Of a DNA stretch of 64,000 nucleotides, positions 15,752 through 24,969 are shown piece by piece (the stretch's first letter is position 1; each line of letters begins with the position of its first letter). The notes beneath the pieces were generated by a model, which was not told where the DNA came from, made no database searches, and saw only the letters and a list, made by a program, of their open reading frames with translations. A program made the translations under genes and the position numbers. The stretch covers positions 5,418,010-5,482,009 of the forward strand of contig NZ_CP072467.1 of assembly GCF_018437505.1 (NCBI RefSeq), in the 5' to 3' direction. The DNA is from Spiractinospora alimapuensis. Lineage in GTDB: Bacteria > Actinomycetota > Actinomycetes > Streptosporangiales > Streptosporangiaceae.

Positions 15752-15788
15752 GTGTTCGCTCCAGTCGCCGCGGATCGTCGTCGAGGTG

Positions 15789-18170
15789 TCAGTGAGGCCA
15801 GGCCCAGTCGCGGATGTCGGGCGCGTCCTCCCCGTACTCCCGGGTGAACGCCCGGCAGCGCAGGCGTTCCTCGCTCATGTGCTGGCGGAGGTGGGCGGCC
15901 CGTTCGGCGAGGCCGGGCACCCGGTCGATCACGTCCATGACGAGGTGGAACCGGTCGAGGTCGTTGAGCATCACCATGTCGAAGGGTGTGGTGGTCGTTC
16001 CCTCCTCCTTGTAGCCCCGTACGTGGAGGTCGTCGTGGCTGGCACGTCGGTAGGTCAGCCGGTGGATGAGCCACGGGTAGCCGTGGAAGGCGAAGATGAC
16101 CGGCACACCGGGCGGGAAGATGGCGTCGTACTCGTGGTCGCCCATCCCGTGTGGGTGCTCGGTCGCGGTCTGGAGCCGCATGAGGTCGACGACGTTGACG
16201 AACCGGACGCGCAGGTCGGGCAGATGGCGACGGACGAGGTCGGCCGCCGCGAGCGCCTCCAGGGTGGGGACGTCACCGGCGCACGCCAGCACGACGTCGG
16301 GTTGGGCCCCCTGGTCGGTGCTGGCCCACCCCCAGATCCCGATGCCGCGGGTGGCGTGGGCGACGGCGTCCTCCATGGGGAGGTAGGTGAGCTGGGGCTG
16401 CTTCCCCGCGACGATGACGTTGACGTAGTCGCGGGACCGTAGGCAGTGGTCGGCGACGGACAGCAGGGTGTTGGCGTCGGGCGGGAGGTAGACCCGGATG
16501 ATCTCGGCCTTCTTGTTGACGACGTGGTCGATGAACCCGGGGTCCTGGTGGGTGAACCCGTTGTGGTCCTGGCGCCACACGTGCGAGGTGAGCAGGTAGT
16601 TCAACGAGGCGATGGGGCGCCGCCAGGGGATGTCCCGGGTCACCTTCAGCCACTTGGCGTGCTGGTTGAACATCGCGTCGACGATGTGGATGAACGCCTC
16701 GTAGCAGGTGAAGAGGCCGTGCCGCCCGGTGAGGAGGTAGCCCTCGAGCCATCCCTGGCACAGGTGCTCGCTCAGGACCTCCATCACGTGCCCGTCGGGG
16801 GCGAGGTGTTCGTCGGTGGGCAGGGTGGCGGCGTCCCACGCCTTGGCGGTCGCCTCGTAGACGGTGTCCAGACGGTTGGACGCGGTCTCGTCGGGGCCCA
16901 TGAGGCGGAACCGGTCACGGTTGTCCGCCATCGCATCACGGAGGAAGGCACCGAGGACCCGGGTCGCCTCGGCGGTCGCCGTCCCGGGTTCGGGGACGGG
17001 CACCGCGTAGTCACGGAAGTCGGGCAGGACCAGGTCGCGCAGCAGCAGCCCGCCGTTGGCGTGCGGGCTGGCGCTGATGCCGCGTCCGGGCGGCGGGGCG
17101 AGCATGTTGATCTCCGCCCGGGGTCGTCCGTCGTCGTCGAAGAGTTCCTCGGGCCGGTAGCCGCGCATCCACGTCTCGAGTTGGCGCAGGTGGTCGGGGT
17201 TGGTGCGGACCTGGGCCAGCGGTACCTGGTGTGACCGCCAGGTGCCCTCCACCGGGAGACCGTCCACGAAGGAGGGGCCGGTCCATCCCTTGGGCGTACG
17301 CAGGACGATCATCGGCCACGGCGGTGTCTCCGCTCCCGGTGCGGTGCGGGACAGGTGCTGGATCTCGGCGATCGTGTCCAGTGCGCTGTCCAGGGCGGCC
17401 GCCAACGCCTGGTGTACGGCCTGGGGCTCGTCGCCGGCGACCACCAGCGGCCGGTAGCCGCAGCCGGAGAGGAGCGAGAGGAGTTCGTCCTCGGGGATGC
17501 GCGCCAGCACCGTGGGGTTGGCGATCTTGTAGCCGTTCAGGTGCAGGATGGGGAGTACCGCGCCGTCACGACGCGGGTTGAGGAACTTGTTGGAGTGCCA
17601 GCTCGCCGCGAGTGGCCCTGTCTCCGCCTCGCCGTCGCCGACCACGCAGGCGACCACCAGGTCCGGGTTGTCGAAGGCCGCGCCGTAGGCGTGGGTGAGG
17701 GAGTAGCCCAGTTCGCCGCCCTCGTGGATCGACCCCGGGGTCTCCGCCGCGACGTGGCTGGGGACCCCGCCGGGGAACGAGAACTGGCGGAAGAGGCGTC
17801 GCATGCCGACGCCGTCGCGGGAGACCGCGGGGTAGACGTCGCTGTAGGTCCCGTCCAACCACGCGCAGGCGACGGCGGCGGGACCCCCGTGTCCGGGGCC
17901 GACGACCCACATCATGTCCAGGGCTCGTGCCTGGGCCTGGCGCGAGAGGTGCGCGTAGATCATGTTCAGCCCGGGTGTCGTCCCCCAGTGGCCCAGCAGT
18001 CGTGGCTTGATGTGCCGTGGTTGGAGGGGTTCGGTGAGCAGGGGGTTGTCGAGCAGGTAGATCTGGCCCACGGACAGGTAGTTGGCCGCGCGCCAGTAGG
18101 CGTCCACCCGGCGCAGCTCGGCGCCGTCCAACGCGGCCCCGGCCCGAGGGCCGGCGTGTGAGGTCGTCAT
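15789..18170 (-). CDS. xfp: Xylulose-5-phosphate/fructose-6-phosphate phosphoketolase
   Basis: A 793-residue thiamine-diphosphate enzyme that splits xylulose-5-P or fructose-6-P with phosphate to give acetyl phosphate. Full family length. Seen in order: [27 protein letters not shown], the ThDP loop around [24 protein letters not shown], and the central [17 protein letters not shown] motif with the catalytic His/Glu cluster. The ATG at 18170 has GGGGGAG nine bases upstream; the frame runs another 29 codons without a ribosome site. Gene order xfp-ackA forms a two-step route from sugar phosphates to acetate with ATP gain. The divergent CBS-domain gene starts 170 bases away. Confidence 0.95.
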   Translation of the reverse strand: MTTSHAGPRAGAALDGAELRRVDAYWRAANYLSVGQIYLLDNPLLTEPLQPRHIKPRLLGHWGTTPGLNMIYAHLSRQAQARALDMMWVVGPGHGGPAAVACAWLDGTYSDVYPAVSRDGVGMRRLFRQFSFPGGVPSHVAAETPGSIHEGGELGYSLTHAYGAAFDNPDLVVACVVGDGEAETGPLAASWHSNKFLNPRRDGAVLPILHLNGYKIANPTVLARIPEDELLSLLSGCGYRPLVVAGDEPQAVHQALAAALDSALDTIAEIQHLSRTAPGAETPPWPMIVLRTPKGWTGPSFVDGLPVEGTWRSHQVPLAQVRTNPDHLRQLETWMRGYRPEELFDDDGRPRAEINMLAPPPGRGISASPHANGGLLLRDLVLPDFRDYAVPVPEPGTATAEATRVLGAFLRDAMADNRDRFRLMGPDETASNRLDTVYEATAKAWDAATLPTDEHLAPDGHVMEVLSEHLCQGWLEGYLLTGRHGLFTCYEAFIHIVDAMFNQHAKWLKVTRDIPWRRPIASLNYLLTSHVWRQDHNGFTHQDPGFIDHVVNKKAEIIRVYLPPDANTLLSVADHCLRSRDYVNVIVAGKQPQLTYLPMEDAVAHATRGIGIWGWASTDQGAQPDVVLACAGDVPTLEALAAADLVRRHLPDLRVRFVNVVDLMRLQTATEHPHGMGDHEYDAIFPPGVPVIFAFHGYPWLIHRLTYRRASHDDLHVRGYKEEGTTTTPFDMVMLNDLDRFHLVMDVIDRVPGLAERAAHLRQHMSEERLRCRAFTREYGEDAPDIRDWAWPH

Positions 18171-18284
18171 GTCGGCTGGCTCCCCCTGGCGTTCCCGTCG
18201 CGCACGCAACTGCCAGGTCACGTTACTGCGCCGCAGGCCACAGGCTCGGTAGGGCACTCCGAGGACCGCGATTCCGACGAAAGA

Positions 18285-18310
18285 GTTTCGGGAGGGCGGA
18301 CGGTGGGTAA
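18285..18310 (+). promoter_or_regulatory. SigB/SigF-type stress promoter
   Basis: GTTT (18285-18288), a 16-base spacer, then GGGTAA (18305-18310) closely matches the actinobacterial general-stress promoter (GTTT-N14-17-GGGTAT/C). It lies 30 bases before the CBS-protein start, with GAAAGG as ribosome site in between. Confidence 0.65.
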
Positions 18311-18340
18311 CCCCCGGGCACCGAGCGAAAGGCGCGCGTC

Positions 18341-18769
18341 ATGCGTATCGCGGAGATCCTTCGGCGCAAGGGAGACGAGGTCGCCACGGCGCGTCCGCAC
18401 CAGTCGGTGGCGGACCTGGTGATAGACCTACGGCGCTACAACATCGGCGCGATGGTGGTCCGGGACGAGGCGGAGACGATCCTGGGCATAGTCTCCGAAC
18501 GCGACGTGGTCCGCCGGCTCGCCGAACAGGGGAACGACCTGCTGGAACGGCCGATCTCGGCCATTATGACCAGGGTTGTCGTCACGTGTGACCCTGACGA
18601 TACGGTGGACGACCTGACGCTGGTGATGACGGAACGCCGGATCCGACACGTCCCCGTCGTGCGTGAAGGGGAACTGGTCGGCATCGTCAGCATCGGAGAC
18701 GTGGTCAAGAGCCGGATCAGTCAACTCGAGGACGACCGCCGGCACCTCGAGGCCTACATATTCCGCTGA
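18341..18769 (+). CDS. Tandem CBS-domain protein
   Basis: A 142-residue cytoplasmic protein made only of two CBS domains (about residues 8-62 and 72-128). Each shows the strand-helix pattern and the G-(I/V)-(V/I)-S-x-x-D motif: LGIVSERDVVRRLAE in the first and LVGIVSIGDVVKSRI in the second. Such stand-alone pairs bind adenine nucleotides and, in actinobacteria, often belong to the stress, hypoxia or dormancy regulon (Hrp1 type). The SigB/SigF-like promoter just upstream agrees with stress control. It is divergent from xfp. The ligand and target protein are unknown. Confidence 0.9.
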   Translation: MRIAEILRRKGDEVATARPHQSVADLVIDLRRYNIGAMVVRDEAETILGIVSERDVVRRLAEQGNDLLERPISAIMTRVVVTCDPDDTVDDLTLVMTERRIRHVPVVREGELVGIVSIGDVVKSRISQLEDDRRHLEAYIFR

Positions 18770-18968
18770 CGCCGCGACCAACGACCTGGTCGCGCCGCCT
18801 TGGGGATGGGACCCCCTTGGGTCGGTATGTCATCATGCACACACACTCCCGTCCTCGGTGACCTACCTGGGACGTGCTGCCCCGACGCTCGGATCCCGCC
18901 GGAACCGAGAGCGTTCCCGTCGCGTCTCACGGGCAGTTCCGCACGGTTTCTGAAGGAGACAAGAATTC

Positions 18969-20771
18969 ATGTCGTTCGCGCAGACAGTGCGCGGGGCCGC
19001 CGAATCGATCGCCCAGGGCGGGGATCCACGCGAAGTGGCCTCCGACGCGCTGCGTAAGACCTCGGAAGGGTTCGGGATCGATCCGAACGACTTCCTGGAG
19101 GTACGGGATCGCGCCCCGTCCATCGCGACCCGCATCGAGGAGCAGACGGCGTCCCTCGCCAACGCTGACGAGGCCATCAACCACAGCAAGCGTGAGCGAT
19201 CCCGACACGGCCCCGTACAGGTCGTGGCCCCGGTCGTCATCCCGCGCAGCCGTACCGCCGCCGCGGTGCTCCCGGTGCTGCTTCTCGCCGGCGCCGGTGT
19301 CGTCGGCCTCCTGGCCACGGGCGTCGTCTACGGTGTGGTGGCCAACCCGTTCTTCGGCATCCACTACTGGATCCTCGTCCTGCTGACCTTCGGCTTCCTC
19401 TGGTGGCGGCAGGGGTTGGTGCGTGTGCCGGAGGGCTGCGCGGCCCTCATCACGAAGTTCGGTCGCCTGGAGCACGTGGCCCCACCAGGACGCATCACGC
19501 TGTACGACCCACGCAAGAAGGTGGGCTACATCGTCAACACCTCGCGCGAGTTCCCCTACAACGCGCCCATCCGTGAGGCTCCCACCAAGGGGGGCGTAAA
19601 GGCCTCGGTCGACCTGTTCGTCCAGTTCCGCATCGAGGACCCCGAACAGTTCATCTTCGTGCTCGGCGGCGTGCAGGGCCTGCGTGAGAAGCTGGACAAC
19701 GCGATCAGCGAGACCACGCGGAGTCTGATCTACGAGCAGGAAGCCTCCAACATCTACGACCTGGTGGGGGAGAGCACACGCGGGCTCCTCGACCAGCTCA
19801 ACCGGCAGTTCCTGCCGGCGGTGCGGTTGACCAACGCCAACATCACCCACGCGGAGCCCTCCAGCCAGGAGTACCGGATGGACCTCGCCGCCACGGAGAT
19901 GGTGCGGGTGGCGAAGGAGGCCTACACCTACGAGTACGAGCTGAACCTGCTCAAGGAGCAGAACGAGGGCGTGCTCAACCGGGAGCTGGCCTCGCTCAAC
20001 GAGACCCTCTCCTCGATCCAGGCCGACATCGCCCAGTACCAGGCCCAGATGGACACCGCCCTGGAGCGGGAGACCAACCGGGCTCGCGCCGTGGCGCGCC
20101 AGCGCTTCGTCGAGGCGGAGAGCACCGCACACGCCAACGCGGCCCTGCTGGAGGCGCAGGCCCTGGACATCCGGGCCGTCGCCGCGGCCGAGGCGCCGGA
20201 GATCCTCAACTACCGCTACCAGCAGGACCTCCTGGACAAGCTGGAGTCCGTGGCGGCGAGCCTTCCGCAGGTCATCCAGGTGGGCGGCCACAGCGCCGCC
20301 GTCAACTTCCTGGAGACCGCGCAGCAGATCATCGGCATCAGCGAAGGCGAGCTGTTCAGCCAGCAGGACATGTCGGCGATCCGGATGCGGCTCGCGGAGA
20401 TCCAGGAGCGGATCAACTCCCGGGAGTCGGAGATCGAGGACCTCCTGAACACCGAGCAGGAGAGCACCGTCGACACCCCCGACCTGGAGGAGCTGGAGGA
20501 GGTGCCCGGCGCCGACATGGTCGAGGAACTCCGCCAGTCGGTGTCCACCGAGTCCGTCGAGGAGCGCATCGCCGAGCAGCGGACGTCGGAGACCCAGCGG
20601 TCGGTCGCCCCGTCCGAGCCCTCCGCCGCGCACACTCCACCCGAGACCCCCGCACCGTCGGCCGAGCCGGGCGCGCCGCCCAGCGGCCAACCCTACGGCG
20701 GGCCCCCACCCGCGACCGGGGTCTTTCCGCCCGACCAGCCGTGGGGAACGTATGAAGGGGGGCAGCGGTGA
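18969..20771 (+). CDS. SPFH/Band-7 membrane protein A
   Basis: A 600-residue protein. Cytoplasmic N-terminus (1-95), two membrane segments (about 98-122 and 130-146), then an SPFH domain (about 150-330) starting VRVPEGCAALITKFGRLEHVAPPGR. A long coiled coil follows (about 330-420, rich in Glu/Gln/Ala) and a Pro-rich C-terminal tail ends QPWGTYEGGQR. SPFH proteins build large oligomeric cages or rings on membranes and organise lipids or proteases (stomatin, flotillin, HflKC). The ATG follows GAAGGAGAC. The stop overlaps the start of the next SPFH gene by four bases, so the two are made together and probably form a hetero-oligomer, by analogy with HflK-HflC. No protease gene is adjacent. Confidence 0.85.
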   Translation: MSFAQTVRGAAESIAQGGDPREVASDALRKTSEGFGIDPNDFLEVRDRAPSIATRIEEQTASLANADEAINHSKRERSRHGPVQVVAPVVIPRSRTAAAVLPVLLLAGAGVVGLLATGVVYGVVANPFFGIHYWILVLLTFGFLWWRQGLVRVPEGCAALITKFGRLEHVAPPGRITLYDPRKKVGYIVNTSREFPYNAPIREAPTKGGVKASVDLFVQFRIEDPEQFIFVLGGVQGLREKLDNAISETTRSLIYEQEASNIYDLVGESTRGLLDQLNRQFLPAVRLTNANITHAEPSSQEYRMDLAATEMVRVAKEAYTYEYELNLLKEQNEGVLNRELASLNETLSSIQADIAQYQAQMDTALERETNRARAVARQRFVEAESTAHANAALLEAQALDIRAVAAAEAPEILNYRYQQDLLDKLESVAASLPQVIQVGGHSAAVNFLETAQQIIGISEGELFSQQDMSAIRMRLAEIQERINSRESEIEDLLNTEQESTVDTPDLEELEEVPGADMVEELRQSVSTESVEERIAEQRTSETQRSVAPSEPSAAHTPPETPAPSAEPGAPPSGQPYGGPPPATGVFPPDQPWGTYEGGQR

Positions 20772-22309
20772 CACAGCCTCAGGGTCAACCACGCCCACAT
20801 CCGCAGACACAGGCACAGGTCGCGGAGTCCCGCGACGTGTCGAGCATCAAGGAGGCACTGGCGGGCTGGGGTGACGTCACCCGTCTGCTGCGCAGCGGTG
20901 ACAACGGCTCGCTCGTGCCCGTCGTCGTTCCCCGCAACACCCGCGGCATGAAGTGGGCGATCCCGATCTGGGCCGCCCTTTTCTTCCTGGGCAGCGCCAT
21001 CTCGATGTTCATCTTCGCCGCGGGCGTCGGGGACACGATGTACGGCCTGGCGGCTGTCGCCAACACCGGTCTCGCGTTCATGCTGCTGCTCTTCGCGTTG
21101 CTCTCGCTGCTGGTCGCCCTGGTCTGGTGGTGGCGCAGTTCCATCTTCGAGATCGAGCAGGGCACCACGGGTGTCCTGACGCAGTTCGGGCGCGTCGTCG
21201 GGGTCCTGCCCCCAGGGCGGCACTACCTGTGGAACCCCTGGTCGGAGGTCGACTTCGTCGTCGACACCTCCACCGAGATTCCCTACACCGCACCGGTTCT
21301 CGCCTGCCCCACGCGGGAGAACGTCCCGCTGAAGTCCATCGAGTTCTTCCTGAAGTTCCGGATCACCGACGCGGTGGCGTTCGTCCGCACGATCGGCGCG
21401 AGCAACTTCGACATCGTGCTCGCCAACGCGGTGCAGGACGCGATCCGCCAGCGCAGCCGCAGGGTACAGACGGAGCGGGCCTACGACCTGCGTGGCTCCG
21501 ACGTCGCCGACATGCAGGAGCTGCTCAACCGTCAGCTGCAGCACTACGGTGTGCGGATCATGGGCTGCAACATCCCCGATGTCCGGCTGCCGGACCAGTA
21601 CCAGCAGCACCTGTCGACCCGGGAACGCGTGTCCAAAGAGCGGGTGGCGTTCGAGCAGGAGTGGGAGCTCACGCGCAAGCGTCGCATCGACACCCTGCTG
21701 ATGGACATCGAACGGTCGAAGCGGACGCGCGAGGCCAAGATCGTCGAGGTCAACGCCGCGTTGAACAAGGCTCGCAAGGACGTCGCGCAAATGCTGGAGG
21801 AGCAGGAGACCGAGGCCCAGCGGGTCCGGCACGAGATCGAGACGCAGGGGCGCGCCGACCTGGTCGCCGCGCAGAACCAGGGCAAGGCCCAGCAGCGGCT
21901 CGCCTCCTCCTACCGGGAGAACCGCGCGGTGCTGGAGTACGAGCTGGCGCGGCGGCGCCTGGACGTCGGCGCGAAGCTCGCCGAGCAGGCCCCGCAGCCC
22001 ATCGTGGTGCGCACGCCGGAGAACGGCGGCGACACCTCGGCGCTGACCACTCTGCTCACCGCGCAGTTGCTGCCGGAACTGTCCTCGGGTCGCCGTGGCG
22101 CACGGCGCGTCCCCGCCGACGTCCAGGACCAGGTGCCCGACAACATCCGGGACCTGGGCCAGAACGCCGAGGGCGCGATCGCCGCGGCGGCCGAGCGTCA
22201 ACAGCAGATGCAGAACGCCCAGGCGCGGCAGGCCGCTCAGCAGTCCCGCCAGCAGCAACAGGGCGGCGGGGGCGGCGGCCGTGGTGGCGGAGGACAACGC
22301 CGGCGGTAA
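20768..22309 (+). CDS. SPFH/Band-7 membrane protein B
   Basis: A 513-residue partner of the preceding protein. It has two membrane helices (about 60-84 and 92-120), an SPFH domain beginning FEIEQGTTGVLTQFGRVVGVLPPGRHYLWNPW, and a long charged coiled coil (about 290-400). The C-terminus is low-complexity, Gln-rich then Gly-rich, ending GGGGQRRR. The GTG start overlaps the upstream stop (GTGA). The two proteins share domain order but diverge outside the SPFH core. The Gly/Gln/Arg tail is unusual for the family and could mediate self-association. A perfect hairpin follows. Role inferred only at the level of membrane organisation or stress response. Confidence 0.85.
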   Translation: MTQPQGQPRPHPQTQAQVAESRDVSSIKEALAGWGDVTRLLRSGDNGSLVPVVVPRNTRGMKWAIPIWAALFFLGSAISMFIFAAGVGDTMYGLAAVANTGLAFMLLLFALLSLLVALVWWWRSSIFEIEQGTTGVLTQFGRVVGVLPPGRHYLWNPWSEVDFVVDTSTEIPYTAPVLACPTRENVPLKSIEFFLKFRITDAVAFVRTIGASNFDIVLANAVQDAIRQRSRRVQTERAYDLRGSDVADMQELLNRQLQHYGVRIMGCNIPDVRLPDQYQQHLSTRERVSKERVAFEQEWELTRKRRIDTLLMDIERSKRTREAKIVEVNAALNKARKDVAQMLEEQETEAQRVRHEIETQGRADLVAAQNQGKAQQRLASSYRENRAVLEYELARRRLDVGAKLAEQAPQPIVVRTPENGGDTSALTTLLTAQLLPELSSGRRGARRVPADVQDQVPDNIRDLGQNAEGAIAAAAERQQQMQNAQARQAAQQSRQQQQGGGGGGRGGGGQRRR

Positions 22310-22340
22310 GCCGGACATCCATCGCCACGGGCCGCACGCA

Positions 22341-22395
22341 CGACGAAGCCCTCACCGGTATCCGAGACGAACTCGGTCTGGTGAGGGCTTCGTCG
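22341..22395. terminator. Long bidirectional terminator between convergent genes
   Basis: CGACGAAGCCCTCACC (22341-22356) pairs perfectly over 16 bp with 22380-22395. A second small stem, CCGAG/CTCGG, lies inside the loop. It separates the SPFH pair from the convergent small gene. Confidence 0.8.
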
Positions 22396-22412
22396 TGGTC
22401 TGAGCGGGGCGG

Positions 22413-22604
22413 TCAGGCGGCCTGCGCGATGTTGGCGTAGGCGGGGGAGAGGTCAACACCGTGCCGGGCCGCGATCTCCACCAGGTCCTCGATCTCGGCC
22501 GCGCGCGCCTCCACTCCCGCGAAGTCCCCGGAGTCGCGTGCGGTACTCAGTTCTTCCAGGGAGTCGTAGATGCGAAGGTGCAACGCGATCATCAGCTCGG
22601 TCAC
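22413..22604 (-). CDS. Small conserved-looking hypothetical protein, 63 aa
   Basis: A short, almost wholly helical acidic protein: IALHLRIYDSLEELSTARDSGDFAGVEARAAEIEDLVEIAARHGVDLSPAYANIAQAA. The spacing of Leu/Ala suggests a two-helix hairpin. It has a clear start, sits 17 bases from a terminator, and its codon use is like its neighbours', so it is probably real. I do not recognise the family. It is convergent with the SPFH operon, and a membrane-protein gene follows upstream on the same strand about 115 bases away. Confidence 0.6.
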   Translation of the reverse strand: MTELMIALHLRIYDSLEELSTARDSGDFAGVEARAAEIEDLVEIAARHGVDLSPAYANIAQAA

Positions 22605-22720
22605 GTTCGTCCCCTGTCACTCGCCGGGCAACTGGTCACTCCCTGTCTAACCCACGCGAGTTAAGGGCGGCGTCAACACGCGTAACATCGTGACTGCGTC
22701 CACGCGAATCCCAGGGGTCC

Positions 22721-23383
22721 CTAGTACTCCAGCCAGACGTACCACGGGCCATCGATGTGCGCGTAGACCAGGTTTCCGTGCCCCGGCACGAACACGTCGG
22801 TCTCCAACGGTTCCTCGCTGTAGGCGAGGCCGTGGGTGCGCAGCACGCCGGCGCCGCTCACCGCGAACCGCATCGTCTCGTCGTGGACCGTCGCCGACTC
22901 CAGGTTGAACAGGCCGACCCGTTCCCCGTGCAGCTCCAGGGTGGTCTCGTCGGGGATGTCGGCCCCGGCCTCTAGCAGGGCGTCGGCCGAGGCGTTGATG
23001 CGCGCTTGCAACGGCAGGTCCGCGAGCACGACCCCGATGACCCCGACGGCGATCAGCGGTGCGGTGATCCACCGCAACCAGTAACGCAGGATCATGGGGC
23101 GCGCGACGGTTAACGCGATCCCCAGCCGCAGCGCGCCCATCGCCGCCAGGAGCCCGCCGGTCAGCGCGCCCAGGCCGAGGGTGATGAGGTTCCAGCCGGG
23201 GAAGCTGGCACTGTAGACGAGGATTCCCGCAGCGACCGTGCAGGCCGGAAGGTACAGACGGCCGGGCGGTCGCGACGCCCAGGAGATCAGACGCTGGCCG
23301 ACGGTCGGTCGATCGGCCATCTCGATCAGTCTGGCCACGGGACCGTCGTCGGCCGGGGGACCGGACGGTGTTGGAGCAGACAT
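22721..23383 (-). CDS. Membrane protein with C-terminal soluble domain, unknown function
   Basis: About 220 residues. A short Pro-rich N-terminus is followed by four likely membrane segments (YLPACTVAAGILVYSA, WNLITLGLGALTGGLLAAMGALRLGIAL and APLIAVGVIGVVLADL regions). The rest is a soluble domain of about 110 residues ending AHIDGPWYVWLEY, with TTLELHGERVGLFNLESATVHDETMRF. I do not recognise it. The start is uncertain: the cluster of Met codons at 23383, 23392 and 23398 and a GTG at 23431 are all in frame and none has a good ribosome site. On this strand TATGCT near 23490 could be the -10. Confidence 0.7.
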   Translation of the reverse strand: MSAPTPSGPPADDGPVARLIEMADRPTVGQRLISWASRPPGRLYLPACTVAAGILVYSASFPGWNLITLGLGALTGGLLAAMGALRLGIALTVARPMILRYWLRWITAPLIAVGVIGVVLADLPLQARINASADALLEAGADIPDETTLELHGERVGLFNLESATVHDETMRFAVSGAGVLRTHGLAYSEEPLETDVFVPGHGNLVYAHIDGPWYVWLEY

Positions 23384-23755
23384 GGTCGGCATTCCCATAC
23401 TGGTGGCTGCGGATGGGGAAGAGTCGCCCACGGAGCCGCGAGGTCGTTGGCCGGCCGCTTCCCGCCGAAAACGTACCGTCCCTCAGCATAGGGGAGTGGA
23501 GGGGCGTTTTCCGGACGTTTGGACGAACCCCGAAGGGGGCGCACGGAGTCCGAACCGGAGCTGGGGTCCGTTCACCGTGGTGAAACGCCATGTTATCCAC
23601 TCTGACACGTCCGGGGTCGTGGCGAGGGCGGGACGCACAAGATTGCGAAAGTGAGCCATAACTCAGGTGACAGTGGGACGAAAGGCCCGTGTGGGAAGGA
23701 GGAATCGGTCCGGACAGGCGGGTCGGCGGCCGAGTGCGGGAGTAGGGTGGGACCT

Positions 23756-24439
23756 GTGACCGGCGCGATCCCCACCCCGACCTACGACGTCGAACGCGAG
23801 CTGCCGTGTAGCGGCGGTGTCCCCGGCGTGGCCGGAGTCGACGAGGTCGGACGCGGCGCCTGGGCCGGTCCGGTCGTCGTCGGCGTCGCGGTGACCGACG
23901 GTTCACCGGCCCCGGAGGGGCTCACCGACTGCAAGCGGCTCGCCCCCAAGGCGCGCGTCGCCATGGCCGACCAACTCCGCGACTGGGTCGTCGACCACGG
24001 ACTGGGCCGCGCGGAACCGACCGAGATCGACACCTTGGGCATGACGGCCGCACTGCGCCTCGCCGCCCAACGCGCGCTCGACCAGCTCGCCGCGCCGCCC
24101 GAGTGGGTGCTCCTCGACGGCAAGCACGACTACCTCGGTACACCCTGGCAGGTGCGAACCGAGATCAAGGCGGACCTCACCTGCGTCAGCGTCGCCGCCG
24201 CCTCGGTCCTCGCCAAGGTCTACCGTGACAACCTGATGACCGCACTCGATCCCGACTTCCCCCAGTACGCATTCGCCTCCGCCGTCGGCTACCCCTCCCC
24301 CCAACACCGCCGGGCCTTGGCCGACCTCGGCCCCACGCGGCACCACCGCATGTCCTGGAGCTATCTCGACGACCTGCCCCAGTGGCGCCACCTCCGCAAA
24401 CCCCGCCCGGGCCCCCAAGGCCAGAGCGCACTGTTCTGA
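23756..24439 (+). CDS. rnhB: Ribonuclease HII
   Basis: A 227-residue nuclease that removes RNA from RNA/DNA hybrids, including single ribonucleotides in DNA. The signature [17 protein letters not shown] carries the first catalytic Asp-Glu pair. Further motifs are [12 protein letters not shown], the Asp in [10 protein letters not shown], and [24 protein letters not shown] at 23756 is chosen as a leaderless start: TAGGGT (23743-23748) ends seven bases before it, while the longer frame from 23651 has no family support. It appears monocistronic, divergent from the membrane-protein gene upstream. Confidence 0.93.
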   Translation: MTGAIPTPTYDVERELPCSGGVPGVAGVDEVGRGAWAGPVVVGVAVTDGSPAPEGLTDCKRLAPKARVAMADQLRDWVVDHGLGRAEPTEIDTLGMTAALRLAAQRALDQLAAPPEWVLLDGKHDYLGTPWQVRTEIKADLTCVSVAAASVLAKVYRDNLMTALDPDFPQYAFASAVGYPSPQHRRALADLGPTRHHRMSWSYLDDLPQWRHLRKPRPGPQGQSALF

Positions 24440-24969
24440 CCCCGCCACCGCCACCGCCTCCGTCACCCCGCCTCGGCCGTGTGCTGGGCTCACCGCTGTC
24501 GGTCTCGTCGAGTCGACCTCGACACCTATGCCTCCGCCGGTCGTGGGAGTCCGCCGACGCGGGAAAGGTCTTTGGCGCCGGGGCAACCCACGCTGCTCCA
24601 GCACGGGGGCGGGGTTGACCGTGGCGAGGTGGGTCCCGGCTGCGCTTTCCCACATGTCGCTCGTCTTGGTCACGTTTCGTACCGCGTCCATTCGCGGCAC
24701 CGAACAACGTGGGGATGGGCCGCGCGGAACTCGATGAATGTGCCTGGCCTGGCGTCGCACCGTTGGTCGACCTCGCGCGCGGACTCGGGGGCGGGGTGGG
24801 GCACTGCCTCGGGTGTGACGGAGTTCGTGGAGGAGCGACGGAGAATGACGGAGATCGTGGAGATGACAGCGACAATCTCCGTCATCGTCATCCGGTTCCC
24901 GGGTCCCCAGGGACAGGGGCTGTGCGCTATACAGGTGGTCACGAGCGACGGACGCGGAAGAGGTGGGCA
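24440..24969. other. Gene-poor interval with an 11-bp inverted repeat
   Basis: No convincing gene. The frame upstream of the AAA+ gene stays open but is low-complexity and has no ribosome site. ATGACGGAGAT (24845-24855) and ATCTCCGTCAT (24875-24885) form a perfect inverted repeat with a 19-base loop about 85 bases before the AAA+ start. TATACA (24926-24931) is a possible -10 between the hairpin and the gene. Confidence 0.5.
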
